Of a stretch of 6,184 nt of DNA, positions 5,943-6,184 are shown one piece after another. Numbering within the stretch: the first letter of the stretch is position 1; each line of letters opens with the position of its first letter. The translations under genes were made by a program, and so were the position numbers. The DNA comes from Pirellulaceae bacterium (GTDB lineage Bacteria > Planctomycetota > Planctomycetia > Pirellulales > Pirellulaceae): positions 1 through 6,184 of the forward strand of contig JASLRF010000038.1 of the NCBI GenBank assembly GCA_030744095.1, in the 5' to 3' direction. Under the pieces are notes generated by a model. The model had not been told where the DNA came from, did not search any database, and was given only the letters and a program-made list of their open reading frames with translations.

Positions 5943-6184
5943 ATGAATTCCCAAAGTCACGATGCCGGCGAAGCGGCCGATGTCGAGCCGAAAGAGTCGC
6001 TCAACTTCATTGAACAGATCGTTGAAGCTGATTTGAAGTCAGGAAAATGGAATGGCCGCGTTCACACTCGGTTTCCCCCCGAACCCAACGGCTACTTGCA
6101 TATCGGACACGCCAAGAGCATCTGCCTGAATTTTGGTTTGGCGAAGAAATACAACGGCAAATGCAACCTCCGTTTCGACGACAC
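5943..6184 (+). CDS. glnS: Glutaminyl-tRNA synthetase, 5' part (runs off window)
   Basis: GlnRS is a class I synthetase that charges tRNA-Gln directly with glutamine. The 80 complete codons in view match the N-terminal end of the catalytic domain: [18 protein letters not shown] (19-36), then [20 protein letters not shown] (39-58) with the HIGH ATP-binding motif at 53-56, [12 protein letters not shown], and CNLRFDD at the window edge. The run [20 protein letters not shown] is typical of GlnRS and separates it from bacterial GluRS. About 18 polar, probably disordered residues precede the conserved part. The start is uncertain: ATG 5943 has a weak GGA 7 nt upstream and gives a normal length; ATG 5925 would add six residues and has no ribosome binding site. 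The gene lacks its 3' end only because the window stops. GlnRS is not universal in bacteria, many of which use GluRS plus GatCAB. Confidence 0.94.
   Translation, partial: MNSQSHDAGEAADVEPKESLNFIEQIVEADLKSGKWNGRVHTRFPPEPNGYLHIGHAKSICLNFGLAKKYNGKCNLRFDD

Overview
This window looks like a piece of a planctomycete chromosome, probably Pirellulales-like. That assignment is an inference. It rests on a moderately GC-rich sequence, an omega subunit with a Gly-rich acidic tail, separate coaC and coaB genes, a SecG with a long low-complexity tail, a Tat-exported SMP-30-type protein and a bacterial glutaminyl-tRNA synthetase. No mobile element, CRISPR array, rRNA or tRNA was seen.

Layout. Positions 93-4634 hold seven genes on the minus strand. 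In transcription order they are tpiA (triosephosphate isomerase), secG (Sec translocon subunit), yicC (YicC/YloC endoribonuclease family), gmk (guanylate kinase), rpoZ (RNA polymerase omega), coaC (phosphopantothenoylcysteine decarboxylase) and coaB (phosphopantothenate-cysteine ligase). The gaps are about 95, 69, 6, 45, 57 and 55 nt, and none holds a convincing intrinsic terminator, so a single long transcript is plausible. Upstream, 4760-5794 (minus) encodes a Tat-signal SMP-30/gluconolactonase-like beta-propeller. It is followed by a divergent intergenic region and the 5' part of glnS on the plus strand, which runs off the window at 6184.

How the genes fit together. The block joins two neighbourhoods known from other bacteria: tpiA-secG, and yicC-gmk-rpoZ-coaBC. 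The products serve central carbon metabolism, protein export, RNA turnover, GTP precursor supply, transcription and coenzyme A synthesis. CoaC and CoaB catalyse adjacent coenzyme A steps and are a single fused protein in most bacteria, but here they are two ORFs. The SMP-30-like gene does not share a pathway with its neighbours and is probably a separate unit.

This is mainly a core housekeeping region, and I found no convincing new system. The features most worth a second look are the 15-bp in-frame tandem repeat in the SecG tail, the perfect 16-bp palindrome just upstream of yicC, the split coaC/coaB pair and the GlnRS gene. Several starts are non-ATG or internal to the longest ORF: TTG for yicC, GTG for gmk, and internal ATGs for tpiA, coaB and the SMP-30 gene.
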